A DNA stretch of 11,002 nucleotides from an uncultured Thermomicrobiales bacterium (GCA_937891245.1 CALAGB010000393.1:1-11002), one strand, 5' to 3'; counted from the first letter of the stretch, positions 1-6,908 are shown. Translations and numbers: made by a program. Notes: generated by a model from the letters alone, not told the origin.

Positions 1-924
1 GATCAGGTGGAACTCGTCAACCCGGTCCTGAGTGAGCGCGGTATTCGCTCCCTCCTGGGCGTTCCGCTCCAGATCCAGGGGCGGCTCATCGGGGTGGTCC
101 ACGTGGGGACCGTGGCGCGTCGCGAGTTCGCCGAGGCGGATATTCACTTTCTACAACTGGCCGCGAATCGGGCGGCGCTTGCGATCGAGAATGCGCTCCT
201 CTATCAGCAAGCCCAGCAGGCCGTGCAGGCCCGCGAGGAGTTTCTCTCGATGGCGGCTCATGATCTTCGGACGCCGTTAACGACCGTTATGGGTTGGGCA
301 TCGATGCTCGCCGATGCGGTCCGCCATCCGGATCGCAGCGATCCGGAGGCTATCAAGAGCTTCGCGGACGAGCTTCAAAGTCAGGTCCAACGTCTTGACA
401 CGATGATCGACGACCTCCTCGACGCGTCTCGAATCCAACAGAATCGGATCGAATTGCGTTTGGAGCAGACTGATCTCGTGTCGCTCGTCCAGCGGGTCGT
501 CGCACGTTTCGAACATGCGCCCGAGCGAAGACCATCTCATCAACTCATCTTCGACCACCCCACAGCGCTCATCGGTCGGTGGGACCCCACACGGCTTGAA
601 CAGATCGTCGTCAACCTCGTCTCCAACGCGCTCAAGTATTCGCCGACGGGTGGCGAGGTACGTGTCGGCGTCGCCCTATCCGGGACGGATGCCGAGTTCA
701 CGGTGCAAGACCACGGGATCGGGATGAGCCCGGAGGAGTTGGAGCACCTTTTCCAGCCGTTCCGTCGTGCCGATGCAGCTCGCCAGGTAGCCAGCGGGTC
801 GGGGCTTGGACTCCACATCACCCAGCGGTTGGTCGAGCAGCACGGTGGGTCGATTGTCATTACCAGCACCCCAGGGAACAGCACGACCGCGACAGTCCGG
901 TTGCCATTGCAAAGAGATTATTGA
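1..924 (+). CDS. GAF-domain sensor histidine kinase, C-terminal part (5' end outside the window)
   Basis: The reading frame is open from base 1, so the gene starts upstream of the window; the visible GTG at 7 is probably internal. Counting from it, residues 1-65 look like the end of a GAF sensor domain (LLGVPLQIQGRLIGVVHVG, then the closing helix AANRAALAIENALLY). A HisKA dimerisation helix follows with the H-box AAHDLRTPLT; His85 is the expected autophosphorylation site. The HATPase domain has the N-box NLVSNALKYS (N203/N207), G1 DHGIGM (D235), F-box LFQPFRR and G2 GSGLGLHITQRL. No membrane segment is visible in this part. The protein should phosphorylate itself using ATP and pass the phosphate to a response regulator. 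No regulator gene adjoins it here, so its partner is unknown. The N-terminal sensor content cannot be judged. Confidence 0.95.
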   Translation, partial: DQVELVNPVLSERGIRSLLGVPLQIQGRLIGVVHVGTVARREFAEADIHFLQLAANRAALAIENALLYQQAQQAVQAREEFLSMAAHDLRTPLTTVMGWASMLADAVRHPDRSDPEAIKSFADELQSQVQRLDTMIDDLLDASRIQQNRIELRLEQTDLVSLVQRVVARFEHAPERRPSHQLIFDHPTALIGRWDPTRLEQIVVNLVSNALKYSPTGGEVRVGVALSGTDAEFTVQDHGIGMSPEELEHLFQPFRRADAARQVASGSGLGLHITQRLVEQHGGSIVITSTPGNSTTATVRLPLQRDY

Positions 925-929
925 CGAAG

Positions 930-946
930 CCGCGAACTCGTCGCGG
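930..946. terminator. Hairpin between convergent genes, possible bidirectional terminator
   Basis: A perfect 6-bp stem, CCGCGA (930-935) and TCGCGG (941-946), with a 5-nt loop, starts five bases after the kinase stop codon. A second hairpin follows at once: GCCTA-CCC (951-959, one bulged T) pairs with GGGTAGGC (963-970) across the loop GTA, overlapping the stop codon of the minus-strand gene. Neither has a T-tract, so classical rho-independent termination is not shown. The position between convergent genes is what suggests the role. Confidence 0.35.
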
Positions 947-952
947 GGTGGC

Positions 953-1246
953 CTATCCCGTAGGGTAGGCGAGTTGGTAACCCTTCTGAGTAATCGTGAA
1001 GACTCGTGAACCGCTCGGCATCCGGCTCATTTCGAGAGCACCTTCGGTGGCGAGTTTATCGAGATCAGCAACATCGTCAAGTGGGATCGACAGTGGCATG
1101 ACACGGGGATGATAGATCGTAACCGTCGACCCGGTCGTCTGCGGTGCGACAAATGCCTCCCAGGCGCGTGGCTGCGCGCGGCGAGCCATTGTCACGAGGG
1201 TCAAGAGAAGGGCTTCAGGGCGGGCCAAGCTCTCATTCTCATACAT
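953..1246 (-). CDS. Hypothetical 97-residue protein with a winged-helix-like C-terminus
   Basis: I do not recognise the family. The start chosen is the ATG at 1246-1244, because AGGAG (plus-strand CTCCT, 1251-1255) lies four bases upstream; the open frame extends further but has no comparable ribosome site. The 97-residue product begins MYENESLARPEALLLTLVTM, probably a helix, has a beta-rich middle (STVTIYHPRVMPLSIP), and ends with LDKLATEGALEMSRMP followed by SRVFTITQKGYQLAYPTG. That ending resembles the recognition helix and wing of small winged-helix regulators, where a phrase such as 'hLT.kGy..L' is common, but the match is short. It converges on the kinase gene with a 28-base gap. A DNA-binding or regulatory role is only a guess. 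Confidence 0.6.
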   Translation of the reverse strand: MYENESLARPEALLLTLVTMARRAQPRAWEAFVAPQTTGSTVTIYHPRVMPLSIPLDDVADLDKLATEGALEMSRMPSGSRVFTITQKGYQLAYPTG

Positions 1247-1280
1247 TAGTCTCCTCGATTCCGACTGAGCGGTGAACCCC

Positions 1281-1451
1281 TCAGCTGCGGCCGCCAGGCA
1301 AGTCCGCCGTATAACAAACCTGGTGGACGTAATTCGGCCGCTGAAATACACCAACGGCGACGGTTGCTGCTCGTGTCAATAGCTCGGCAATCACATTTGA
1401 CGCACGCATGGTGTTTCCGAACTTCGAATCATCGAATACGTAGGTCGTCAC
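1281..1451 (-). pseudogene. Truncated flavodoxin-like protein, N-terminal beta-alpha unit only
   Basis: Read from the GTG at 1451-1449, the frame encodes VTTYVFDDSKFGNT followed by MRASNVIAELL. This matches the start of flavodoxins: a beta strand, the FMN phosphate-binding loop (family form VYDSKFGNT) and the first helix. GGAG (minus strand, 1461-1458) sits six bases before the GTG, so the original start may be kept. After about 35 residues the likeness stops and the frame ends at 1281, giving 56 residues against the usual 140 or so. I looked for the rest of the fold in the other two minus frames and did not find it. It is most likely a gene remnant; a short expressed peptide cannot be excluded. 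Flavodoxins carry electrons by FMN, and this piece alone could not form the fold. Confidence 0.5.
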
Positions 1452-1861
1452 CCTGGACTCCCACGAGCAGCCTGCGTCCCAGATGCGCGACCAGGCAAGC
1501 ACAGGATAACGGGTGCGCCGTCTCAGCGAGGCAACGTTCAAACTCGGGGCGTAGCAAGAACGTGTCATTCCCATCGCTCTTCGCGGCGCTCGCGATGAAG
1601 ATTCGACGTGGCCGGTTCTGGGCGACTCGACGACGGGTGATTCCGCCCCAGCCGGCCGCGAACCAGGCCATTCGGCAGGCTCGCGATTCAGCGACGGCGG
1701 GTTTGTCACGCGTCTGCAACACGGGATGGCGTCGTGTGACGCTTTTGAAACTCTGGGCAACCTACACTTTCCGTAGAGCGACGCGAGGCGAGCTTCAAGC
1801 AATCGGCACGAAGGCGAGATAGCCCGCGTGGAGCCCGCCAGTCGACGCGAAGGAGTGGATT
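1452..1861. other. Gene-poor stretch without a convincing gene
   Basis: About 410 bases between the flavodoxin remnant and the SHOCT gene. Several open frames cross it on both strands, but their translations are rich in Arg, Ser, Cys and Trp and show no domain I recognise, which is typical of shadow frames in GC-rich DNA. No clear promoter pair was found. The promoter for the downstream SHOCT-GNAT pair must lie here or nearby. Together with the truncated flavodoxin this looks like a decayed segment. Confidence 0.5.
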
Positions 1862-2149
1862 ATGTGGGGCGAACATATGATGGGCGAGCACGCGACCAGA
1901 AACGGCGTGTGGTGGGGTCTGACGTCAGTACTCTTCTGGGTTGTCGTCATCGCGCTCGTGACCGCCGCGATCGTCGTGCTGATCAAGCAGGTTCAGCAGG
2001 CCCATGCTTTCAGGGAGTCTGGCGTCGATCCGGCAATGAAAATCCTCAGGGAACGCTTTGCCCGGGGAGAAATCAGCGGCGAACAATTTGACCTGATGCG
2101 CCGGACGCTCGGTGAGCGCACCGGCCTACGAACTGAGAATGCGAAATGA
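1862..2149 (+). CDS. Small single-pass membrane protein with C-terminal SHOCT domain
   Basis: The start is the ATG at 1862, six bases after GAAGGAG (1849-1855). The 95-residue product has a short His/Met-containing N-terminus (MWGEHMMGEH), one hydrophobic helix at about residues 17-42 (WWGLTSVLFWVVVIALVTAA), and a C-terminal segment at about 55-85, DPAMKILRERFARGEISGEQ followed by FDLMRRTLGE. That is the SHOCT pattern (short C-terminal domain: 'iLkeRfArGEIs.eEfe..k..L'). SHOCT domains are thought to mediate oligomerisation or protein contacts; the exact role of this protein is unknown. Its stop overlaps the next start as ATGA, so it is very likely co-transcribed and translationally coupled with the acetyltransferase gene. 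Confidence 0.88.
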   Translation: MWGEHMMGEHATRNGVWWGLTSVLFWVVVIALVTAAIVVLIKQVQQAHAFRESGVDPAMKILRERFARGEISGEQFDLMRRTLGERTGLRTENAK

Positions 2150-2742
2150 CCGTGCGAACGAGCGATCCACCAGTCAGCCACACTCTGGACGATGGAACGA
2201 CGATCGCCATGCGAACGATCGAGCCGGACGACGCGCCCGCGCTCCAACGTTTCCATAGCCGGCTGAGCGAGCATTCGATCTATCTTCGCTTCTTCGGCTT
2301 CGTGCCGGAGCTCAGCGATCAACGCGCACGGTACTTCACTCAGCTTGATAACCTGCACCGCCTCGCGGTGATAGCGCTCGATCCTGACGACGAGGACGAG
2401 ATCATCGCCGTCGCCCGGCTCGACCGCGAACCGGGAACCGACTCCGGCGAATACGCCGCGATCGTCGAGGATCGGTGGCAGGGGCGTGGCATCGGCTTCG
2501 TCGTGACGCGCCAGCTCCTCGACCTCGCGGTCGAGCGAGGGTTTCGACGGGTATATGCGATGGTTCTCCCTCAAAACGACCGCATGCTCGCGTTATTGCG
2601 CAATCTTGGCTTCCCCACCCGCACCCAATCGGTCTCCGGCGTCGCGCGCGTCGATCTCGATCTCAGCCGGAAAGATGAGGGTGCCGCGCGGCAGCAGGAA
2701 CACGTCGTGGCGATGCTTCGCCAACGCAGGGAAGCCGCCTAG
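2146..2742 (+). CDS. GNAT-family N-acetyltransferase, Pat-like
   Basis: This 198-residue protein starts at the ATG overlapping the SHOCT gene's stop by four bases; its own ribosome site is weak, consistent with translational coupling. The N-terminal part (TLDDGTTIAMRTIEPDDAPA, then LQRFHSRLSEHSIYLRFFGF) resembles the acetyltransferase domain of Pat-type protein-lysine acetyltransferases and of ADP-forming acyl-CoA synthetase fusions. The acetyl-CoA pyrophosphate loop is visible as EDRWQGRGIG (Q112-G113-R114-G115-I116-G117). The closing GNAT helix and strand follow at LPQNDRMLALLRNLGF (143-156). It lacks the cyclic-nucleotide-binding domain of mycobacterial Pat. The reaction should be acetyl transfer from acetyl-CoA to an amine, possibly a protein lysine; the substrate cannot be read from sequence. 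The Arg/Gln-rich tail after residue 174 is probably disordered. Confidence 0.88.
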   Translation: MTVRTSDPPVSHTLDDGTTIAMRTIEPDDAPALQRFHSRLSEHSIYLRFFGFVPELSDQRARYFTQLDNLHRLAVIALDPDDEDEIIAVARLDREPGTDSGEYAAIVEDRWQGRGIGFVVTRQLLDLAVERGFRRVYAMVLPQNDRMLALLRNLGFPTRTQSVSGVARVDLDLSRKDEGAARQQEHVVAMLRQRREAA

Positions 2743-2901
2743 AATGCGAGCAACGTGCCATGATGATGACGAGCCGAAGTACACGATGCGGGAGGCATTA
2801 AATCGATGCTTCTATCCGATCTGCCGGCAAGTAGATGGCACATTCCGTGATAACGGCCTACATTGCCGGTGAATGGCTCGCACATTATCAGGGGAGACGA
2901 C
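2743..2901 (+). promoter_or_regulatory. Leader region of the two-component operon with an inverted repeat
   Basis: This 159-base gap precedes the response regulator. It holds an inverted repeat, CCGGCAA (2824-2830) and TTGCCGG (2863-2869), 33-78 bases before the start codon. This could be an operator or a leader stem with a 32-base loop. No convincing -35/-10 pair was seen. A 42-codon open frame (2744-2872) starts two bases after the GNAT stop but has only a weak ribosome site (AGGGAAG, nine bases away), so I do not call it a gene. Confidence 0.3.
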
Positions 2902-3606
2902 ATGGTTACGAAACAGTTAATTCTCGTCGTAGATGACGACGCACCAATCCTTCGGTTGGTGCGCGCGAAGTTGCAGGCGGACGGCTATCGCGTGGTGACC
3001 GCCATGAATGGGCAAGAGGCCGTCGAGATGGCTATTTCAGAGCGGCCCGATCTGGTTGTACTGGATCTGATGATGCCGATCATGGACGGCATCACGGCGA
3101 TGCGGCACATCCGCGAAGAGTCGAAGGTTCCGATCATCCTCCTGACCGCCCGGACATCCGCCACCGACAAGATTCATGGCTTGGACAGTGGCGCCGACGA
3201 CTACCTCACCAAGCCGTTCAACCCGGATGAGCTGTCCTCCCGTGTCGCGGCGGTGCTGCGAAGGACCGTGAACACTCCTACGCCGGCTCATCCGATACTC
3301 CGTTACGACCAGCTCACCATCGACCTGGAGCAGCATCGGATTGTGCGAAACAACGACGAGATTCGACTCACCCGCACCGAGTGGGAGTTGCTCGAGCAAC
3401 TCGCGAGCCAGCCTGGCCGTGTGATGCGGCATGGTGAACTCCTTGCCCGGATCTGGGGACCGGAGTTTCGCGATGAGACATATTATCTGCGCACATGGGT
3501 CTCACGACTTCGCGGCAAGCTCGAGTCCGAACCAGAGCATCCCAAATTGATCACAACCTATTCGGGCATTGGCTATCGTCTCGAAGCACCGGATGAAGGT
3601 GCATAG
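2902..3606 (+). CDS. OmpR/PhoB-family response regulator
   Basis: The start is the ATG at 2902, five bases after GGGGAG (2891-2896); the longer frame from 2863 has no such site. The 234-residue protein has a receiver domain at 1-120: acidic pocket D11-D13 (VVDDDAP), phosphorylation site D55 (VVLDLMMP), T82 (IILLTAR) and K104 (DDYLTKPF). The C-terminal winged-helix (trans_reg_C) domain occupies about 133-230, with LTRTEWELLEQLASQPGRVM, then LRTWVSRLRGKLE in the recognition helix and the wing YSGIGYRLE. It resembles KdpE and PhoB regulators. It should bind DNA as a dimer when phosphorylated by the kinase encoded just downstream (one-base gap). Its targets are unknown; nearby operons and its own promoter are candidates. 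Confidence 0.95.
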   Translation: MVTKQLILVVDDDAPILRLVRAKLQADGYRVVTAMNGQEAVEMAISERPDLVVLDLMMPIMDGITAMRHIREESKVPIILLTARTSATDKIHGLDSGADDYLTKPFNPDELSSRVAAVLRRTVNTPTPAHPILRYDQLTIDLEQHRIVRNNDEIRLTRTEWELLEQLASQPGRVMRHGELLARIWGPEFRDETYYLRTWVSRLRGKLESEPEHPKLITTYSGIGYRLEAPDEGA

Positions 3607-3607
3607 C

Positions 3608-5053
3608 ATGGTCGACGATGTGACGAAATCGACGCTCGATCTACTCACCGCCGCGCTGGATGTACCGGCTGGGCTCCTTCATGAGTTGCCTGCGGCGGTT
3701 CAACGCGAGCTCCGTCACGCACTCGACAACACCGACGCAGCGATCGTCCGAGCGGAGGTCGGCGGTGACATCTACGTCGCCCACCGATCGACTTCGCCGG
3801 CGGTACCCTTCCTTGTCGTTGGCCCCTATTCGATTCGGCACGGACTGAACGGCGCCGATGGGAACGAGGCATGCCTGGCCCAGATGGAGGCCGCGTTGCG
3901 AGCAGCGGCGGCGGTCATGGAAGAGTCCGCAATGGCGGTCGAACGCGCCCGCTTCGATCGATGTGGCACGCCCAACGAGCACCATCTCCAGGCCATCATC
4001 GATCAACTACCCGAGGCGGTGATTCTTGTCAGATCGGATCCCGACCGGTTGGTGCTGGCCAATCGGCAGGTGACCAATCTTTTGGGCTGGGAGATCACAT
4101 TTCCGCTCAGCCTCGACGACTTCGCCGCGCGTAACCGGCGCTACAGCGTCGCCGGGACACCGATGGGAGAGGGAGACCTCCCGCTCGGGCGCGCGCTCCA
4201 CCACGGAGAGATCATCGTGCGGCAAGAGATCCTGCTCACGCGACCGGATGAAACGTACGTGCGGCTGCTCGTCAACGCATCACCGCTGCGCGACGAGCTC
4301 GGACGGATCACTGCCGCGGTCGCCGTGTTTCAAGACATCTCGCAACTTACGGCTGCCGAACAGCTCCGAGATGACTTTCTCGCGCTGGCCTCCCACGAAC
4401 TGCGCACACCGCTGACGGCCATCCATGGCAGCACCTATCTCCTCCTGCATGACGCGGATCGACTCCCGGTTGAAACGCGGCGCGAGCTTCTAACCGATGT
4501 CGTCGATGCGAGCAGACGGTTAGGCGATCTGGTGGAGAACATGACCCAGGTGACGACGATTCGGGCTGGGCAGGTCATCATCCAGCGTGAACCGGTAGCA
4601 GTCTCAACGCTGATCGAGCGCACGGTCGCGGCGGTCGTGCGTTTGGGACCACCGCGACCACTGACGGTCGACGTCACTCCGGGTCTGGTCGCCCAGGGTG
4701 ATTCCCAACGACTCGACCAGATATTGCGGAATCTCCTCTACAATGCACTCAAATATTCGCCGGAGGGCACGCCGATAGAGGTGACCGCCGCGGCGAGCGA
4801 CGAGATGGTCGTCTTCAGCGTTCGCGATCATGGTCCAGGCTTCGACCCCGAGCTGCGCGCAGGTGTCTTCGACCGTTTCCCAGGCGGTCGAAATACGAGT
4901 CTTACCGCAACTGCCGGGTTGGGATTGGGGCTCTATCTCGCGAAGCAGTTCGTCGAGGCGCAGGGCGGACGCATCTGGATCGAGCAGCCCGATGGCGAAG
5001 GCGCACTCGTCCGATTCACGGTGCCCCAGCTGCACGATACTTCACCAGCCTGA
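3608..5053 (+). CDS. Soluble PAS-domain sensor histidine kinase
   Basis: The start is the ATG at 3608, one base after the regulator's stop, with GAAGGTG (3595-3601) about six bases upstream; in-frame ATGs at 3569 and 3593 lie inside the regulator gene without better sites. The 481-residue product has no membrane segment. Residues 1-120 are an Ala-rich N-terminal region I do not recognise (DIYVAHRSTSPAVPFLVVGP is its most ordered-looking part). A PAS domain covers about 125-245 (LQAIIDQLPEAVILV to AVFQDISQLTAAEQL). The kinase core follows: H-box ALASHELRTPLT (H263), N-box NLLYNALKYS (N375/N379), G1 DHGPGF (D407), F-box VFDRFPGG and G2 GLGLGLYLAKQF. It is very likely the cognate kinase of the preceding regulator and senses a cytoplasmic signal; the ligand is unknown. 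Confidence 0.95.
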   Translation: MVDDVTKSTLDLLTAALDVPAGLLHELPAAVQRELRHALDNTDAAIVRAEVGGDIYVAHRSTSPAVPFLVVGPYSIRHGLNGADGNEACLAQMEAALRAAAAVMEESAMAVERARFDRCGTPNEHHLQAIIDQLPEAVILVRSDPDRLVLANRQVTNLLGWEITFPLSLDDFAARNRRYSVAGTPMGEGDLPLGRALHHGEIIVRQEILLTRPDETYVRLLVNASPLRDELGRITAAVAVFQDISQLTAAEQLRDDFLALASHELRTPLTAIHGSTYLLLHDADRLPVETRRELLTDVVDASRRLGDLVENMTQVTTIRAGQVIIQREPVAVSTLIERTVAAVVRLGPPRPLTVDVTPGLVAQGDSQRLDQILRNLLYNALKYSPEGTPIEVTAAASDEMVVFSVRDHGPGFDPELRAGVFDRFPGGRNTSLTATAGLGLGLYLAKQFVEAQGGRIWIEQPDGEGALVRFTVPQLHDTSPA

Positions 5054-5108
5054 ATAACACCCACTTGTAGCCCAGGCTCACCCGGCCAAACCTTCGCGCA
5101 GCGCGCGC

Positions 5109-5127
5109 CCCGCAAGGGTCGTGCGGG
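5109..5127 (+). terminator. GC hairpin after the two-component operon
   Basis: CCCGCA (5109-5114) pairs with TGCGGG (5122-5127) around a 7-base loop, 55 bases after the kinase stop codon. It is followed by a C-rich run instead of T residues, so it is a weak intrinsic-terminator candidate. It could mark the end of the regulator-kinase transcript. Confidence 0.3.
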
Positions 5128-5216
5128 CCCCCCACTGGTTGCCTCGCCACCGGCGGTAAATCAACGGTCGCGGCTGAGCAGGCTATCATGCAATTGGCAC
5201 GAAACCAACTCAACCA

Positions 5217-5274
5217 ACACGCACGTGTTATCGCCGCCCGGCTAGATTGTGAATGCATAGGGGCCGAAGTTCGG
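5217..5274 (+). promoter_or_regulatory. Two short inverted repeats upstream of the rubrerythrin gene
   Basis: ACACG-CA-CGTGT (5217-5228) and CCGAA-G-TTCGG (5264-5274) lie 82-93 and 36-46 bases before the rubrerythrin start. Between them is a possible -10 element, TAGATT (5243-5248), but no matching -35 box at normal spacing. Such dyads can be regulator sites. Five-base arms also arise by chance, so this is a low-confidence call. Confidence 0.25.
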
Positions 5275-5309
5275 TCTCTGAACGCTTCGCCGGACATGGA
5301 GGAAAACTG

Positions 5310-5795
5310 ATGAATACCGAGACACGGGAGCATTTACTGACCGCGATGCATGGCGAAGCCTTCGCCTACGCGAAGTACATGCTCTTTGCTGAGCATGCTC
5401 GGAGTCACGGCCAGTCGAAAGTGGCTGACCTGTTCGAACAGACCGCCAAGATCGAGCTCCTGGAGCACTTCGCGGAAGAGGCGGAACTCTACGGCTTGCT
5501 GGGGGACGTCGAAGCGAACGTGCGAGATGCCATCGCGGGCGAGGCATACGAGGTTGAAACGATGTATCGCCTCTTCTCGGAGCAAGCCGCCGCAGCGGGT
5601 GACCAGGCGGCTGCCGACCGCTTCGCGGAGATACGTGGTGACGAGGCCGACCATCGCCGTGAATTCGAGGATGCGGTGCGCAACCTGGGGCCGACTCGCG
5701 TTGATCCCAGCAAAACAGCTACCACCCCGAGCAGAGAAGGTAGCTTCGTTGTCAAGTCGATACAGCGTTTCTCGGACAAAGACGGGTGCATCTGA
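5310..5795 (+). CDS. Rubrerythrin-like diiron protein without a rubredoxin domain
   Basis: The start is the ATG at 5310, seven bases after GGAGG (5298-5302); the open frame runs upstream to 5253 without such a site. The 161-residue product is a four-helix ferritin-like protein. Likely iron ligands are E16 in helix 1 (HGEAFAYAKY), E49/E52/H53 in helix 2 (AKIELLEHF), E78 and E81 in helix 3 (AGEAYEVETMY) and E112/H115 in helix 4 (GDEADHRREF). The Cys4 rubredoxin tail of classical rubrerythrin is absent, and the last 35 residues look loosely structured. Family members reduce peroxide or handle iron in the cytoplasm; without rubredoxin it would need another electron donor. It is followed after 17 bases by a membrane-protein gene, probably in one operon. 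The substrate is inferred from family only. Confidence 0.9.
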   Translation: MNTETREHLLTAMHGEAFAYAKYMLFAEHARSHGQSKVADLFEQTAKIELLEHFAEEAELYGLLGDVEANVRDAIAGEAYEVETMYRLFSEQAAAAGDQAAADRFAEIRGDEADHRREFEDAVRNLGPTRVDPSKTATTPSREGSFVVKSIQRFSDKDGCI

Positions 5796-5812
5796 ATAGA
5801 GAGGGCATGTTC

Positions 5813-6709
5813 ATGGAATCCCCAACCGCGTACGCCGGAGTATCGTCCGTGCCTCGTGCCGTCGATACGCGGAGGCGGGAAGGGGCGCGTCTCGCGCTTC
5901 CAATCTGGCTATCGAGCGGAGTCACGCTTTTCGCCCTGATCGCGTCCGCTGCCGGGCTGTTCATCCCGGGTGTCTACCGCGATGCGCCCACTTGGGCGGC
6001 TCAAGCCCGAGGCACGGATCTGGTTACCCTGACGGTCGCCGTCCCCTCCCTTGCCATCTCAATGCTCCTGACCGCGCGCGGTTCGCGGCGGGCCGGGGTC
6101 GTTTGGCTCGGCGTCCTCGGCTACAGCCTCTATATGTACGTGATCTCCGCCTTCGACGTCGTCTTCAATCCGCTCTTCCTCGTCTATGTGGCCGTGCTCT
6201 CGCTCTCGCTCTTCGCACTGGTCGCGTTGCTCATACGGCTGGATGCGGATGAGGTGCAGGCTCATTTCGATCGCGGGCTTCCCCGACGGACAACCGGCGG
6301 CTACCTCGTCGGCCTGGCCACGCTCTTTCTGCTGGCCTGGCTTCGCGATATCATCCCTGCTATCGTACGCGGCAACTCGCCGGACAGCCTGAATGGGACG
6401 ACGCTACCGACGAATCCGGTTCACGTCCTCGATCTGAGCGTGCTCCTTCCACTCGCCGCGCTTTCCGGTGTTTGGCTCTGGCAACGTCGACCATGGGGGT
6501 ATCTCCTCGCAGGTGCGCTGCTCACGACGCTGACGATCGTGGGCACGAGTGTTGTGTCGGGCATCGTGTTCGAGCGTCTCGATGACGCTACGGTATCGCT
6601 CGCCGCGCTGCCGCTCTTGATCGTGGTCACGCTGGCCGGGCTTGGGTTGTTGGTGATATATCTCCGGCACCTCAAATCTGCAGCCGCAGTGAGCAGCGTT
6701 GATTCGTGA
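5813..6709 (+). CDS. Multi-pass membrane protein of unknown function
   Basis: The ATG at 5813 is chosen because GAGAGGG (about 5799-5805) lies seven bases upstream. GTG at 5786 overlaps the rubrerythrin end without a site, and ATG at 5807 is too close to it. The 298-residue product has about eight predicted membrane helices, near residues 28-50, 67-87, 93-113, 116-141, 163-182, 207-227, 232-256 and 262-283. A short Arg-containing N-terminus lies ahead of them. A loop with an acidic patch (LDADEVQAHFD, about 142-152) separates the fourth and fifth helices. I see no transporter signature, catalytic motif or nucleotide-binding site. It lies 17 bases after the rubrerythrin gene and is probably co-transcribed with it, but no function is assigned. 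Confidence 0.85.
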   Translation: MESPTAYAGVSSVPRAVDTRRREGARLALPIWLSSGVTLFALIASAAGLFIPGVYRDAPTWAAQARGTDLVTLTVAVPSLAISMLLTARGSRRAGVVWLGVLGYSLYMYVISAFDVVFNPLFLVYVAVLSLSLFALVALLIRLDADEVQAHFDRGLPRRTTGGYLVGLATLFLLAWLRDIIPAIVRGNSPDSLNGTTLPTNPVHVLDLSVLLPLAALSGVWLWQRRPWGYLLAGALLTTLTIVGTSVVSGIVFERLDDATVSLAALPLLIVVTLAGLGLLVIYLRHLKSAAAVSSVDS

Positions 6710-6725
6710 GCGGTCACACTCAACG

Positions 6726-6745
6726 CCGCTCCTGAAAACGAGCGG
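6726..6745 (+). terminator. Hairpin downstream of the membrane-protein gene
   Basis: CCGCTC (6726-6731) and GAGCGG (6740-6745) form a 6-bp stem with an 8-base loop containing AAAA, 16 bases after the stop codon. There is no T-tract. The right arm overlaps the GGAGG ahead of the small open frame at 6753, so it could mask that ribosome site instead of ending transcription. Confidence 0.3.
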
Positions 6746-6752
6746 AGGCCCT

Positions 6753-6857
6753 ATGGAACCTTCAGGCGAACAGCTGCGGACGGCGGGCATGAGTCGCGCA
6801 CCTGACCATCCGCCAGGACGTGCTACCGAGTATCCGAGCGACGGCAGCTTCCCGTAG
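6753..6857 (+). CDS. Possible 34-residue small protein
   Basis: ATG at 6753 follows a full GGAGG (6744-6748) at four bases, slightly short of the usual spacing. The frame encodes 34 residues beginning MEPSGEQLRTAGMSRAPDHP and ends at TAG (6855-6857). The product is Pro/Gly/Ser-rich and likely disordered; no family is recognised. It lies alone in the 199-base gap between the membrane-protein and deacetylase genes. The ribosome site is the only positive evidence; this may be chance, or a leader peptide for the deacetylase transcript. Confidence 0.25.
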   Translation: MEPSGEQLRTAGMSRAPDHPPGRATEYPSDGSFP

Positions 6858-6908
6858 GAGCACGATCAACCCGCCGCGCGGCTCTCCCTTGTACGAACGG
6901 AGACGACG

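Noticed and set aside
1429..1722. 97-codon minus-strand frame containing RPRRIFIASAAKSDGND, briefly considered a TIR-like nucleotide-binding remnant
   Set aside because: Only one strand-like phrase fits; the rest has no TIR features, and codon content looks random.
1364..1822. 152-codon open frame on the plus strand
   Set aside because: The translation is Arg/Ser/Cys-rich, matches no fold I know, has no ribosome site, and lies antisense to the flavodoxin fragment.
2744..2872. 42-codon frame two bases after the acetyltransferase stop
   Set aside because: The ribosome site is weak and distant, the frame also runs on as a shadow within the acetyltransferase gene, and no family fits.
5194..5199. 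TTGGCA as a -35 box for the rubrerythrin gene
   Set aside because: No -10-like sequence lies 15-19 bases downstream.
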